A stretch of DNA of 64,000 nt, taken from the NCBI GenBank assembly GCA_947466585.1, contig CANIEU010000004.1:100035-164034 (forward strand), written 5' to 3'. A model generated the notes under the pieces. It ran no database searches. It was not told the DNA's origin and was given only the letters and a program-made list of their open reading frames with translations. Position 1 is the first letter of the stretch. Every line of letters starts with the position of its first letter. The translations under genes were made by a program, and so were the position numbers. This stretch comes from Fibrobacterota bacterium. GTDB lineage: Bacteria; Fibrobacterota; Fibrobacteria; UBA11236. This document shows positions 43,996 to 51,338 of this stretch, in pieces.

Positions 43996-45219
43996 CTAAA
44001 GAATCTTGGTGATCCGCGCCACCGCCTCGACCACGTTCTCGCGGATGCCGAAGGCTGAAAGGCGGAAATACCCTTCGCCGCAGGTGCCGAAGCCCGCACC
44101 CGGAGTGCCTACCACGTGCGCCTCGTTCAGCAGCTTGTCGAAGAGATCCCATGATCCCAAGCCGGCCGGCGTTTTCAGCCAGATGTAGGGGGCGTTCACG
44201 CCGCCATAAACCGTCAGACCCGCGGCGGCCAACCCTTCGCGGATGATGCGGGCGTTTTCCATATAATAGGCGATGTTGTCCGCCACAGCCTTTTTGCCGG
44301 CGGGCGAGAATACGGCTTCGGCGGCCTTTTGGATCGGGTAGGAGACGCCGTTGAACTTGGTGGTTTGCCGGCGCAGCCACAAACCGTGAACCCCCACCAA
44401 CTCACCCTGGTCGTTCCGGGCCTTGAGGTCCTTGGGCACAACCGTGTAGGCACAGCGCACGCCCGTGAAGCCTGCGGTTTTCGACAAGCTGCGGAACTCG
44501 ATCGCCACTTCCCGTGCGCCGGGAATTTCGAAAATCGAATGCACTTGGCCGGGCTCTTGAATGAAGGCCTCGTAAGCGGCGTCGTACAGAAGAATCGCTT
44601 CATTTTCCTTCGCGTACTTGACCCACTTCTCGAGCGAAGCGCGCGACATGAGGGCCCCGGTGGGGTTGTTCGGTGAGCAGAGATAGACGATATCGGCCTT
44701 AACGGTCGGCAGCGCGGGCTCAAAGCCGTTTTCAGCCGTGGTGGGCAAATACACCAGCTTGCCGTAGCGTCCGTCCTTGGCCTCCCCTGTGCGCCCAGCC
44801 ATCACGTTGGTGTCCACGTACACCGGATAAACCGGATCCGTAACGGCGATCACGTTGTCGAGCCCGAAGATTTCCTGGATGTTGGCCGTGTCGCACTTCG
44901 ATCCGTCCGAAACGAACACTTCGTCGGCTTCCACGGCCGCCCCTTGGGACTTATAGTGGTCGGCGATCGCGCTCAGGAGGAAGTCGTAGCCCTGTTCGGG
45001 ACCGTAGCCCCGGAAGCTCTCCCGCGCGCCCATTTCGTCAGAGGCGTCCTTGATCGCCTGTACGATGGGTTCGGGCAAGGGCAGCACCACGTCACCGATT
45101 CCCAGCCGGATGATTTTCGCCTCGGGGTTCGCTGCGGCGAATGCACGGACGCGCCGGCCGATTTCGGGAAAGAGGTAACCTGCCTGAAGCTTCTGGTAAT
45201 TCGAATTGATTTTGGCCAT
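43996..45219 (-). CDS. dapL: LL-diaminopimelate aminotransferase
   Basis: Converts tetrahydrodipicolinate directly to LL-diaminopimelate, the short lysine/peptidoglycan route found in plants, chlamydiae and several bacterial phyla. The 407-residue protein begins [20 protein letters not shown] and has [46 protein letters not shown] (family-specific), SPNNPTGA and [18 protein letters not shown] with the PLP Lys in SLSKT. Its ATG is 18 bases from a word-repeat palindrome that occupies the promoter region shared with pyrB. Confidence 0.95.
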   Translation of the reverse strand: MAKINSNYQKLQAGYLFPEIGRRVRAFAAANPEAKIIRLGIGDVVLPLPEPIVQAIKDASDEMGARESFRGYGPEQGYDFLLSAIADHYKSQGAAVEADEVFVSDGSKCDTANIQEIFGLDNVIAVTDPVYPVYVDTNVMAGRTGEAKDGRYGKLVYLPTTAENGFEPALPTVKADIVYLCSPNNPTGALMSRASLEKWVKYAKENEAILLYDAAYEAFIQEPGQVHSIFEIPGAREVAIEFRSLSKTAGFTGVRCAYTVVPKDLKARNDQGELVGVHGLWLRRQTTKFNGVSYPIQKAAEAVFSPAGKKAVADNIAYYMENARIIREGLAAAGLTVYGGVNAPYIWLKTPAGLGSWDLFDKLLNEAHVVGTPGAGFGTCGEGYFRLSAFGIRENVVEAVARITKIL

Positions 45220-45236
45220 GGGGGGGGAATTTAGAT

Positions 45237-45310
45237 AGCGGACAGCGAACAGCGGACAGCAAACAGCTAGAACAACTCGAAAAAACGAAGACGGCTGTTC
45301 GCTGTCCGCT
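45237..45310. repeat. GGACAGC word-repeat palindromic element between dapL and pyrB
   Basis: A perfect 17-bp inverted repeat: AGCGGACAGCGAACAGC (45237-45253) and GCTGTTCGCTGTCCGCT (45294-45310). The left arm continues with a second near-copy of its own word, GGACAGCAAACAGC (45254-45267). The loop is about 26 bases. It lies between the divergent starts of dapL and pyrB. Confidence 0.8.
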
Positions 45311-45374
45311 AATGCCCTTGGTCGGGGTCAATTCATCCCAATCAAACGCCTCTCCGATTCCTAATTTCAAGCCC

Positions 45375-46394
45375 ATGCCCTCATCCGCCGCCACTCCGTT
45401 CTTCCACGTACTTAAAACCCAACAATTCGACCGCGCCTTACTCGACGGCATGTGCGAATTGACCACGGCCGTGCGGCGCGTCGCCAAGACCCGGGAAGGC
45501 CTGACGTTTCTGCGCGGGCTGCTCGCCGACAAGCGCGCCATGCTCTACTTCACGCAACCTTCGACGCGCACTTTTTTGAGCTTCAACAACGCCTGCCAAC
45601 TGTTGGGTATCCAGACCAGCGAAATCCGCGATGCATCCACTTCGTCGGAAATCAAGGGGGAGAGCCTCCTCGACAGCCTGCGCACCTTTAGCTCCTACGT
45701 GGATGTGATCATCATGCGTACCAAGGAAGAGGGGCTGGCGGAATCGGCGGCGAACCTTTTCGACCATATCCGCCGCCCCGTTCCCGTACTCAACGCCGGC
45801 AGCGGTAAGGACCAGCACCCCACGCAGGCACTGCTCGACATTTATACGCTGGAGCGCAGCTTCCGGCATCGCGGCGGCATTGACGGCAAAACCATCGCCA
45901 TGATGGGCGACCTCAAGCGCGGCCGCACGGTGCGCTCGCTGAGCTACCTGATGAAGGTGTACAAAGACGTCAATCTGGTCTTTATCGCGCCCCCGGCGTT
46001 CAAGATGGAAGAGGACATTAAGGCGCACCTGCGCGAATACGGCGTTGCCTACACCGAGACCGAAGACATGGAAAGCGTGCTGCCCTCGCTCGACGGGCTC
46101 TATGTGACGCGTATCCAGGACGAATACGATCAGGGCGGCGAGTCGTCGAAGGTCGACCTCAGCCGCTTCAAGTTGGGCATGGAACATCTTCCCCGCATGA
46201 GAAAGGATGCAGTGATCATGCATCCGCTACCGCGCCGCGACGAGATTCATCCCGATGTGGACGAAGATCCGCGCGCCAAATATTGGCGTCAGGAGCGCAA
46301 CGGCATGTGGATGCGCGCCGCGATACTGACGAAGATCTTCGGGGTCGACGGCCAGATCCCGCGTGCATCGGGCGTCGATTCGATGGACGATTAG
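45375..46394 (+). CDS. pyrB: Aspartate carbamoyltransferase catalytic subunit
   Basis: Second step of pyrimidine synthesis. The 339-residue protein has the carbamoyl-phosphate loop FTQPSTRTFLSFNNA (STRT at 63-66), GEVSL-equivalent IKGESLLDSL, HPTQALLDIYTLER, MMGDLKRGRTVRSLSYLM (which distinguishes ATCase from OTCase), and HPLPRRDEIHPDVD. The ATG at 45375 is preferred over an in-frame ATG 63 bases upstream. The C-terminus is about 25 residues longer than E. coli PyrB. No pyrI or pyrC lies next to it. Confidence 0.93.
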   Translation: MPSSAATPFFHVLKTQQFDRALLDGMCELTTAVRRVAKTREGLTFLRGLLADKRAMLYFTQPSTRTFLSFNNACQLLGIQTSEIRDASTSSEIKGESLLDSLRTFSSYVDVIIMRTKEEGLAESAANLFDHIRRPVPVLNAGSGKDQHPTQALLDIYTLERSFRHRGGIDGKTIAMMGDLKRGRTVRSLSYLMKVYKDVNLVFIAPPAFKMEEDIKAHLREYGVAYTETEDMESVLPSLDGLYVTRIQDEYDQGGESSKVDLSRFKLGMEHLPRMRKDAVIMHPLPRRDEIHPDVDEDPRAKYWRQERNGMWMRAAILTKIFGVDGQIPRASGVDSMDD

Positions 46395-46414
46395 GTCGTC
46401 GTCATCTTGAATAA

Positions 46415-46848
46415 TCGTACTCCTACTCGTACTTTGTACCTCGTACTCGAAAACCATGTTTGGATACGAAAAATTGGACGTTTAACGGCTCAGTATTGAA
46501 TTCGTTGCTTGGGTTTATCGTACAACTGGTCCACTGGCAGGAATTCATCGTAACGCTAAGGATCAGATTCTTCGAGCCTCCCAATCCATTCCGCTCAATA
46601 TTGCCGAGGGTAACGGAAAGCTTCCTTCACCTGATCGGCAAAGATTTCTGAGAATTGCTTTAGGTTCTGCTTTAGAATGTGCTGCTACGCTCGACGTTTT
46701 GCTGGCATGTGATGGTTTGGATTCAAAAAATATTCAGGAAGGCAAAGCCTTCCTGAAACGGATTGTTTCCATGCTTACGAAAATGGCAATTGAACCCTCG
46801 TATGTTCGAGAAGGAAGCGCATTCGAGTACGAGGTAGGCGTACGATAA
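46415..46848 (+). mobile_element. Four-helix-bundle cassette bounded by CGTACTC word-repeat inverted arms
   Basis: The left arm (46415-46453) reads TCGTACTCCTACTCGTACTT and continues TGTACCTCGTACTCGAAAA. The right arm (46822-46848) is TTCGAGTACGAGGTAGGCGT followed by ACGATAA. The reverse complement of the right arm matches the left arm except for a 12-base deletion. Between them is only the four-helix-bundle gene, whose last codons and stop are part of the right arm. The rhomboid gene ends 7 bases away. The interior is visibly AT-richer than its neighbours. Short versions of the same arms occur at 48630-48728 and 49804-49838. No transposase is present. Confidence 0.7.
46456..46848 (+). pseudogene. 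Four-helix-bundle (23S rRNA intervening-sequence type) protein, interrupted by an in-frame stop
   Basis: One frame reads MFGYEKLDV, then TAA at 46483-46485 (codon 10), then RLSIEFVAWVYRTTG, DQILRASQSIPLNIAEGNGK, FLRIALGSALECAATLDVLL and so on to TAA at 46846. EKLDVY-x-x-S at the start and SIPLNIAEG in the middle are the hallmarks of the IVP/four-helix-bundle family (PF05635, about 120 residues). A single base change at the usual Tyr/Trp codon would give the stop, and no alternative start follows it before the conserved core, so it is probably inactive. The C-terminus SAFEYEVGVR is encoded by the right inverted arm. Distant relatives include Avd of diversity-generating retroelements. Confidence 0.85.
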
Positions 46849-46854
46849 GAAGAA

Positions 46855-47793
46855 TTACCCGATTGCTTTCCACCAGGCTACAGCGTAAACGGCGTAAACC
46901 GCAACGATGGCCGCGACCTGCCACAGCGCCTTCTCGAAGCCACCCCGCGCCAACCAGAATACTGCCGGAGAGTAGGCGACACCGAACGCGAACCCGATAA
47001 AATGGGCCTTGATATCGGCTTGTTCTCCGAGACCGGTCATCACGGCGAGGAAGAAGGCTCCGAGCAAGGGCGTGATGTTGCGCAATCCCGGTCGCAAGGC
47101 TTTTGGGAAATAGCGTGTTTCAATCCCGGCCAGCAAACCCAACCCGGCGAATACCACGGTGGAAAACCCGATGGAGAAGTATTCTGGGGGCGAAATCGCG
47201 GCTACGACGAGGTTGGTGCAAAACGCCGCGAGGGTTAGCAGCAGCATCAACGTGCCGGGACCGCAGCGGCGTCGCAACAGATTGAAGATGAAGTAACCCG
47301 AGAGCATGTTTCCGAGAAAGTGCCCGGAATCGGCATGCAGGGTCGTGGCTGTAAGCGCCCTCCACCATTCTCCATGCAGAATGCGCTGCGCCGCCGCGCC
47401 GCCCTGCAGTTCCACCCATTTGCCCCAGGGCACAGATACCGCCCAAAACGAAAAGAGGGCGGGGATGGCGAGATGCAGGGCGGGGGAGACATGCAGGTCG
47501 AAGGGTGCGACTTCGGGATCTTCGACGCGGTAGCCCTCGTTCTCGCTCCGGTATTGCCCCAGAACGCTGTGCGCGCGCGGAGCGTCGCCCGGATCGACGG
47601 TCAACAGAAAATCTCCCCCCCCGGCCTGCGCCGGGGCAGGATTGAACTCGATCCAATGCCGGACGCCTTGGGAAGCGAGCGCGAGGGACGCGTCCAACAC
47701 GGGACGCTTGTGTTCGTCGCGGGTGATTTCAACGCGGGCGGGAGAAGACTCAGGCCGATCCGAATCTTCCGATGAAACTTCCGGATTATCCAA
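46855..47793 (-). CDS. Rhomboid-family intramembrane serine protease
   Basis: A 312-residue membrane protein. A soluble N-terminal part (about 1-100) precedes six hydrophobic helices. The rhomboid marks are W-R near 144-145 (EWWRALTATTLHADSGHFLGN) with His153, His158 and Asn162, the catalytic Ser211 in SIGFSTVVFAGLG (GxS), and His264 in IKAHFIGFAFG. Ser and His are both present, so it should be active, although the usual GASG reads GFST here. The start overlaps the end of hisA by 8 bases and its stop abuts the four-helix-bundle cassette. Substrates unknown. Confidence 0.85.
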   Translation of the reverse strand: MDNPEVSSEDSDRPESSPARVEITRDEHKRPVLDASLALASQGVRHWIEFNPAPAQAGGGDFLLTVDPGDAPRAHSVLGQYRSENEGYRVEDPEVAPFDLHVSPALHLAIPALFSFWAVSVPWGKWVELQGGAAAQRILHGEWWRALTATTLHADSGHFLGNMLSGYFIFNLLRRRCGPGTLMLLLTLAAFCTNLVVAAISPPEYFSIGFSTVVFAGLGLLAGIETRYFPKALRPGLRNITPLLGAFFLAVMTGLGEQADIKAHFIGFAFGVAYSPAVFWLARGGFEKALWQVAAIVAVYAVYAVAWWKAIG

Positions 47794-48565
47794 GATGCTT
47801 CCGGTTGAAAGCGATGCAGTCCGAGAGCGTCACTTCGCTGCCGCCGAAGATGTCGAGCGCGCTTCCGATGGTCAGGTCCATGCGACCTTCGCTCGCAACC
47901 GCCATCCGTTCCAGATCTGCCAAGGAAGACGCGCCCCCGGCGTAGGTCAAAGGCTTTTGGGTGAGGCCGGAGAGATGGGCGATGAGCTTCCAGTCGAGAC
48001 CCTGCCGCAAGCCTTCCACATCCGCCGCGTGAATGAGATATTCGTCGCAGAACGGATCGAGTTGGGCGAAGAGCGCCGCGTCCAATCGCACCGGCGTGAC
48101 GGTCTGCCAGCGGTTGATGGCCACGTTCCAGCCTTCGCCCGCGTCGTTTGTAACACGCCGGCAACTGAGGTCGATCACCAGGCGCGAGGGACCGATGAGG
48201 GCGGAGAGTTCGCGTAGGCGAACCATGCTGAGGTCGCCGTCGGGAAAAAGCCAGGAGGTGACGATCACATGGCTGGCACCCGCTTCGAGCCATGAAAGGG
48301 CGTCGGCCGGAGTCACGCCGCCGCCCAGCTGCATGCCACTGGGGTATGCGTTCAGAGCGGCCTTGGCCGCAGTCTCGTTGCCCGGGCCGAGTAAGATGAT
48401 GTGGCCGCCACGGAGTCCCGCATCACGATACAGGCCGGCGTAGTAGGCACCATCCCGATCCGAGACGAAATTTGTTTTGGGTGCGCTGCCATCACGCAGG
48501 CTGCCGCCGACGATTTGTTTGACGCGGCCGTCGTGGAGATCGATGCAGGGGCGGAACAAGGTCAT
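47786..48565 (-). CDS. hisA: ProFAR isomerase of the eukaryotic HIS6 type
   Basis: Fourth step of histidine synthesis, an Amadori isomerase on a TIM barrel. The 259-residue protein has FRPCIDLHDGRVKQIVGG at the start, PKTNFVSDRDGAYYAGLYRD, HIILLGPGNETAAKAAL, HVIVTSWLFPDGDL, LVIDLSCRR, INRWQTVT, FLIHAADVEGL-like DEYLIHAADVEGLRQG, TYAGGASSLADL and SALDIFGG. These blocks track yeast HIS6 almost residue for residue rather than E. coli HisA. The ATG at 48565 starts the conserved first strand. It is coupled to the rhomboid gene (8-bp overlap) and separated from mtgA by a word-repeat palindrome. Confidence 0.9.
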   Translation of the reverse strand: MTLFRPCIDLHDGRVKQIVGGSLRDGSAPKTNFVSDRDGAYYAGLYRDAGLRGGHIILLGPGNETAAKAALNAYPSGMQLGGGVTPADALSWLEAGASHVIVTSWLFPDGDLSMVRLRELSALIGPSRLVIDLSCRRVTNDAGEGWNVAINRWQTVTPVRLDAALFAQLDPFCDEYLIHAADVEGLRQGLDWKLIAHLSGLTQKPLTYAGGASSLADLERMAVASEGRMDLTIGSALDIFGGSEVTLSDCIAFNRKHLG

Positions 48566-48629
48566 ATGGTATCTTTCGTGTTCTGAAATGTACAACCGGG
48601 AGGCATTCCCGAGGTGCGGCGTTTCTAAA

Positions 48630-48728
48630 TCGTACGCGTACTTCGTACTCCTACTCGTACTCGAAAAATCGAGCGTCTTGAAGCAGAACGAACTCGAGTA
48701 CGAGGTACGAGTGCGCGTAGGAGTACGA
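48630..48728. repeat. CGTACTC word-repeat palindrome between hisA and mtgA
   Basis: Two 35-base arms of the family-1 word: left 48630-48664 (TCGTACGCGTACTTCGTACT..., ending CTCGTACTCGA), right 48694-48728 (TCGAGTACGAGGTACGAGTG..., ending GGAGTACGA), with a 29-base loop. The arms carry the same words in a different order. It looks like the four-helix-bundle cassette without its gene. It ends 8 bases before the mtgA start. Confidence 0.75.
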
Positions 48729-48736
48729 CTCAATTA

Positions 48737-49720
48737 ATGGCTGAAAGCGGAAAAATGAAAGAATCTGACAGTTCAAAAACATCCAAGGTTTGGCGTAGTG
48801 TTCTTTGGGCCTTCAAAGGCATTTGGTTCGTCTATCAGATCGCCCTCGGCGTGGCTTTGCTTTTCCTGCTGATGCTTACGATGGAAGTTTGGAATTACTT
48901 CCACATCGGCGACATCCGCTCATTGCGGAAGCATCAGCCCGAAACAACCGCCTTCATTGAATCGGAACACGCCGACCATCCGGAGATCGCTATCCGCCGC
49001 ACGTGGATCCCGTTGGATTCGATCCCGCGCATGATCCAACAATTGGCGCTTGTCGCCGAAGACGCCAAGTTCTATTCGCACCAGGGTTTCGACCTCGAAC
49101 AAATCGAGTACGCCCTCGTGGCCAACCATCAAGCCGGTCGGAAGATGCGTGGGGCCAGCACGATTACGCAACAAACCGCGAAGAATCTTTATCTCGGGGG
49201 CGAGAAGGAAATGAGCCGCAAGGTGCGCGAAGCCGCCTTGGCCCTTTTGCTCGAGCAGACCTTGACCAAGGACCGCATCCTCGAGATCTATCTCAACATC
49301 GCCCAATTCGGGCCCGGCGTGTTCGGCGTACGCGAGGGCGCCCGCTATCACTTCGGTAAGGACGTGCTTCAATTGACGCAGGAGCAAATGCTCAGCCTCG
49401 TTTGCCTGCTGCCCGCGCCCACGAAGTGGAATCCGAACCGACCCTCTGGAGCCTACCTCTCCCACAAAAATCGGGTGTCACGAAACTACGGATTATTGCG
49501 GTCCATTTCTCCCGAGGGCGACTCTCTCGGTCGGGACCCTGCGGAGGCTTTCGATTCTCTCGGGTCGATTCTGTCGGACGAGGAGTGGCGACAGTTGCGC
49601 TCCGGGCCGTATATCGAGCGGGATGATGCGGATACCACGGGCGGCGGTGCGGCGCCGTCGAACGTTGGGGAAGATGTCGGCCCGGCCACTGGAGCGGTTG
49701 AGGGAGTCGTGCCGGAGTAG
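48737..49720 (+). CDS. mtgA: Monofunctional peptidoglycan glycosyltransferase
   Basis: Polymerises lipid II into glycan strands (GT51 family). The 327-residue protein has an N-terminal cytoplasmic segment, one transmembrane helix (about 30-55), and the GT51 motifs in order: AEDAKFYSHQGFD (catalytic Glu), RGASTITQQTAKNLYLG, KVREAALALLLEQ and LTKDRILEIYLNIAQFG. There is no transpeptidase domain. The last 60 residues are an acidic, Gly/Asp-rich tail (DADTTGGGAAPSNVGEDVG) not usual for MtgA. Confidence 0.93.
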   Translation: MAESGKMKESDSSKTSKVWRSVLWAFKGIWFVYQIALGVALLFLLMLTMEVWNYFHIGDIRSLRKHQPETTAFIESEHADHPEIAIRRTWIPLDSIPRMIQQLALVAEDAKFYSHQGFDLEQIEYALVANHQAGRKMRGASTITQQTAKNLYLGGEKEMSRKVREAALALLLEQTLTKDRILEIYLNIAQFGPGVFGVREGARYHFGKDVLQLTQEQMLSLVCLLPAPTKWNPNRPSGAYLSHKNRVSRNYGLLRSISPEGDSLGRDPAEAFDSLGSILSDEEWRQLRSGPYIERDDADTTGGGAAPSNVGEDVGPATGAVEGVVPE

Positions 49721-49746
49721 GGGTCGTCGGTATTCTCATCCAACAA

Positions 49747-49780
49747 AAGAGCCCCGCAGGACCTTGTCTGCGGGGCTCTT
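49747..49780. terminator. Bidirectional terminator between mtgA and the aminotransferase
   Basis: AAGAGCCCCGCAG (49747-49759) pairs perfectly with CTGCGGGGCTCTT (49768-49780) around 8 bases. On the plus strand CGATTTCTTC follows; on the minus strand the stem itself ends in CTCTTTTGTTGG. It suits both convergent genes. Confidence 0.8.
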
Positions 49781-49803
49781 CGATTTCTTCATACCTCGTT
49801 TTT

Positions 49804-49838
49804 TCGAGTACGAGGTACGAGTACGCGTAGGAGTACGA
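49804..49838. repeat. Single CGTACTC word-repeat arm
   Basis: A 35-base copy (TCGAGTACGAGGTACGAGTA then CGCGTAGGAGTACGA) identical at 34 of 35 positions to the right arm at 48694-48728. No complementary arm is visible, so it is a solo arm between the terminator and the aminotransferase stop. Confidence 0.75.
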
Positions 49839-49857
49839 TACTCTACGCGCTCGCTCG

Positions 49858-51156
49858 TTACGACGCGATATACTCCGCAATCGCAGCCTTCAGCCTCGCA
49901 TACAACCACTCCATCTTCTTCGGATCCTCTTCCAAGAGCGTCACGCGGAAGCCGAGCAGATCGGAGCAGAACGACGAGATCGGTACCACGCAAATGCCCG
50001 TGGCCGCCAGCAGGTAGTAGCAGAAGCGCTTATCGAGAGGAATTCCGTCTACCATGCCCTCGACCAATTTCGCCGCTCCCGGGTTCTCGACCTTCAGCTT
50101 CTGTCCCGGTTTCAAAACGCCCGTCTTGAATAGGATGGTGTTGTAGAACGCGCCATAGGTTTTGTTCACGATCAAGCCGGGAACATCCTTCAGTGCCTTC
50201 ACCACCACGTCACCGCGCAGCTCGATGTCTTTGTTCACGCGCTCGCGGTGCGCCGGGAATTCGGGATGCGAGAGGATCGGCGGCAAGGCCAGCTGCGGCA
50301 GCGTGGTCGAACACACCTCGAGCATTTTCGCATCTTCGATGGTTTTCACCAAGCGGGCGAACTCGGGGTCCTTATCTGTATTGTAGAACTCGAGCCAACC
50401 GCAGCGCGAACCCGGCCAGGGAAGTTCCTTCGATAAACCCTTCATGCCGATGCCCGGCACGTCGCCGATCACTTCGGCGAGCTGCACGGCCTTTGCACCG
50501 TTGTAGGTGATGTGCGTGTAGATCTCGTCGGCGATGATGAACAGCTTGTACTCGCGCGCCAAGGCAACGATCTCGCGCAGCACCGACTCGGGATAGACCA
50601 TGCCGGTCGGATTGTCGGGATTGATGATCAGGATGCCCACGATGCCGGGGTTGAACTTGATCTTGTTGCGCAGCTCTTCCATGTCCGGATACCAGTGGTT
50701 TTCCGGATCGAGACGGTAGGTGATGGGCGCTTGGCCCGCGTGTCCGCCCTCGGCGGAGCTATGCGTCGAATACGCCGGCGACGGGCCGATTACGCGCGAA
50801 CCCGGATCGAGGTACTGGTACACCTTGCTGATGGCATCACCGACGCCGTTGCAGAACAGGAAGTCTTCCGGGGTGATCTGCACGCCGCCCAGCGCGTTCG
50901 TGCGCGCGGCCAAAAACTTGCGGGTTTCGAGCACGCCCTTGGTAGGGCAGTAGCCGTAGCTCTTCGAATCCATCGCCAGGTCGGCGACGATTTTCTTCAT
51001 CCACTCGGGAATGGGCGTGCCCTTTTGCACCGGGTCACCGATGTTTTCCCAAAAGATCTCAACGCCCTGTTGCTGGAAAAGCTGGGCTTTTTTGACGATT
51101 TCCCGGATTTCGTAGACAAGTTCCGTGGCACCGGGGTGTAGCAGATTACGTCGCAT
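49858..51156 (-). CDS. Class I/II PLP-dependent aminotransferase (alanine/aspartate type)
   Basis: A 432-residue aminotransferase of the AlaA/AspC-like fold-type I group. Motifs: IFWENIGDPVQKG, YGYCPTKGVLETRKFLAARTN, LFCNGVGDAISKVYQYL, GPSPAYSTHSSAEGG, ILIINPDNPTGMVYPESVLR, and the PLP Lys in GIGMKGLSKELPWPGSRCGW. The VGDAISKVYQ and PWPGSRCGW blocks are typical of a subfamily annotated as alanine transaminase or pyridoxal aminotransferase in diverse bacteria. Directly downstream lies the solo repeat arm and terminator. Its closeness to alr (divergent, 182 bp) suggests alanine metabolism, but specificity is unproven. Confidence 0.82.
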   Translation of the reverse strand: MRRNLLHPGATELVYEIREIVKKAQLFQQQGVEIFWENIGDPVQKGTPIPEWMKKIVADLAMDSKSYGYCPTKGVLETRKFLAARTNALGGVQITPEDFLFCNGVGDAISKVYQYLDPGSRVIGPSPAYSTHSSAEGGHAGQAPITYRLDPENHWYPDMEELRNKIKFNPGIVGILIINPDNPTGMVYPESVLREIVALAREYKLFIIADEIYTHITYNGAKAVQLAEVIGDVPGIGMKGLSKELPWPGSRCGWLEFYNTDKDPEFARLVKTIEDAKMLEVCSTTLPQLALPPILSHPEFPAHRERVNKDIELRGDVVVKALKDVPGLIVNKTYGAFYNTILFKTGVLKPGQKLKVENPGAAKLVEGMVDGIPLDKRFCYYLLAATGICVVPISSFCSDLLGFRVTLLEEDPKKMEWLYARLKAAIAEYIAS

Positions 51157-51223
51157 AGTCTTGCAAGTTTAGAAAAGATGGGCGCTTGTGGCCTCGCGTC
51201 CCGCCCGCCAAAGAGGTCTTCCG

Positions 51224-51265
51224 CCCTCTCCCGTGCCGGCCCCCGCGTAGGCGGGGGGGAGAGGG
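51224..51265. repeat. CCCCGCGTAGGCGGGG hairpin repeat
   Basis: Nested perfect palindromes: CCCTCTCCC (51224-51232) with GGGAGAGGG (51257-51265), and inside it CCCCCGC (51240-51246) with GCGGGGG (51251-51257) around a GTAG loop. Related in sequence to the CCCGCGnAGGCGGG repeats at 62896 and 63295. It lies in the 182-bp divergent gap between the aminotransferase and alr. Confidence 0.7.
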
Positions 51266-51338
51266 CCGGGTTGAGGGCTTTGCCCCAAATCAACTTCGTC
51301 CACATTAAGCTTTGCCCCACCTATATTGTCCCCGCAAG

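Noticed and set aside
46415..46848. Diversity-generating retroelement (Avd-like protein present)
   Set aside because: No reverse transcriptase, template repeat or variable repeat is nearby; the gene matches the simpler rRNA-intervening-sequence four-helix-bundle family.
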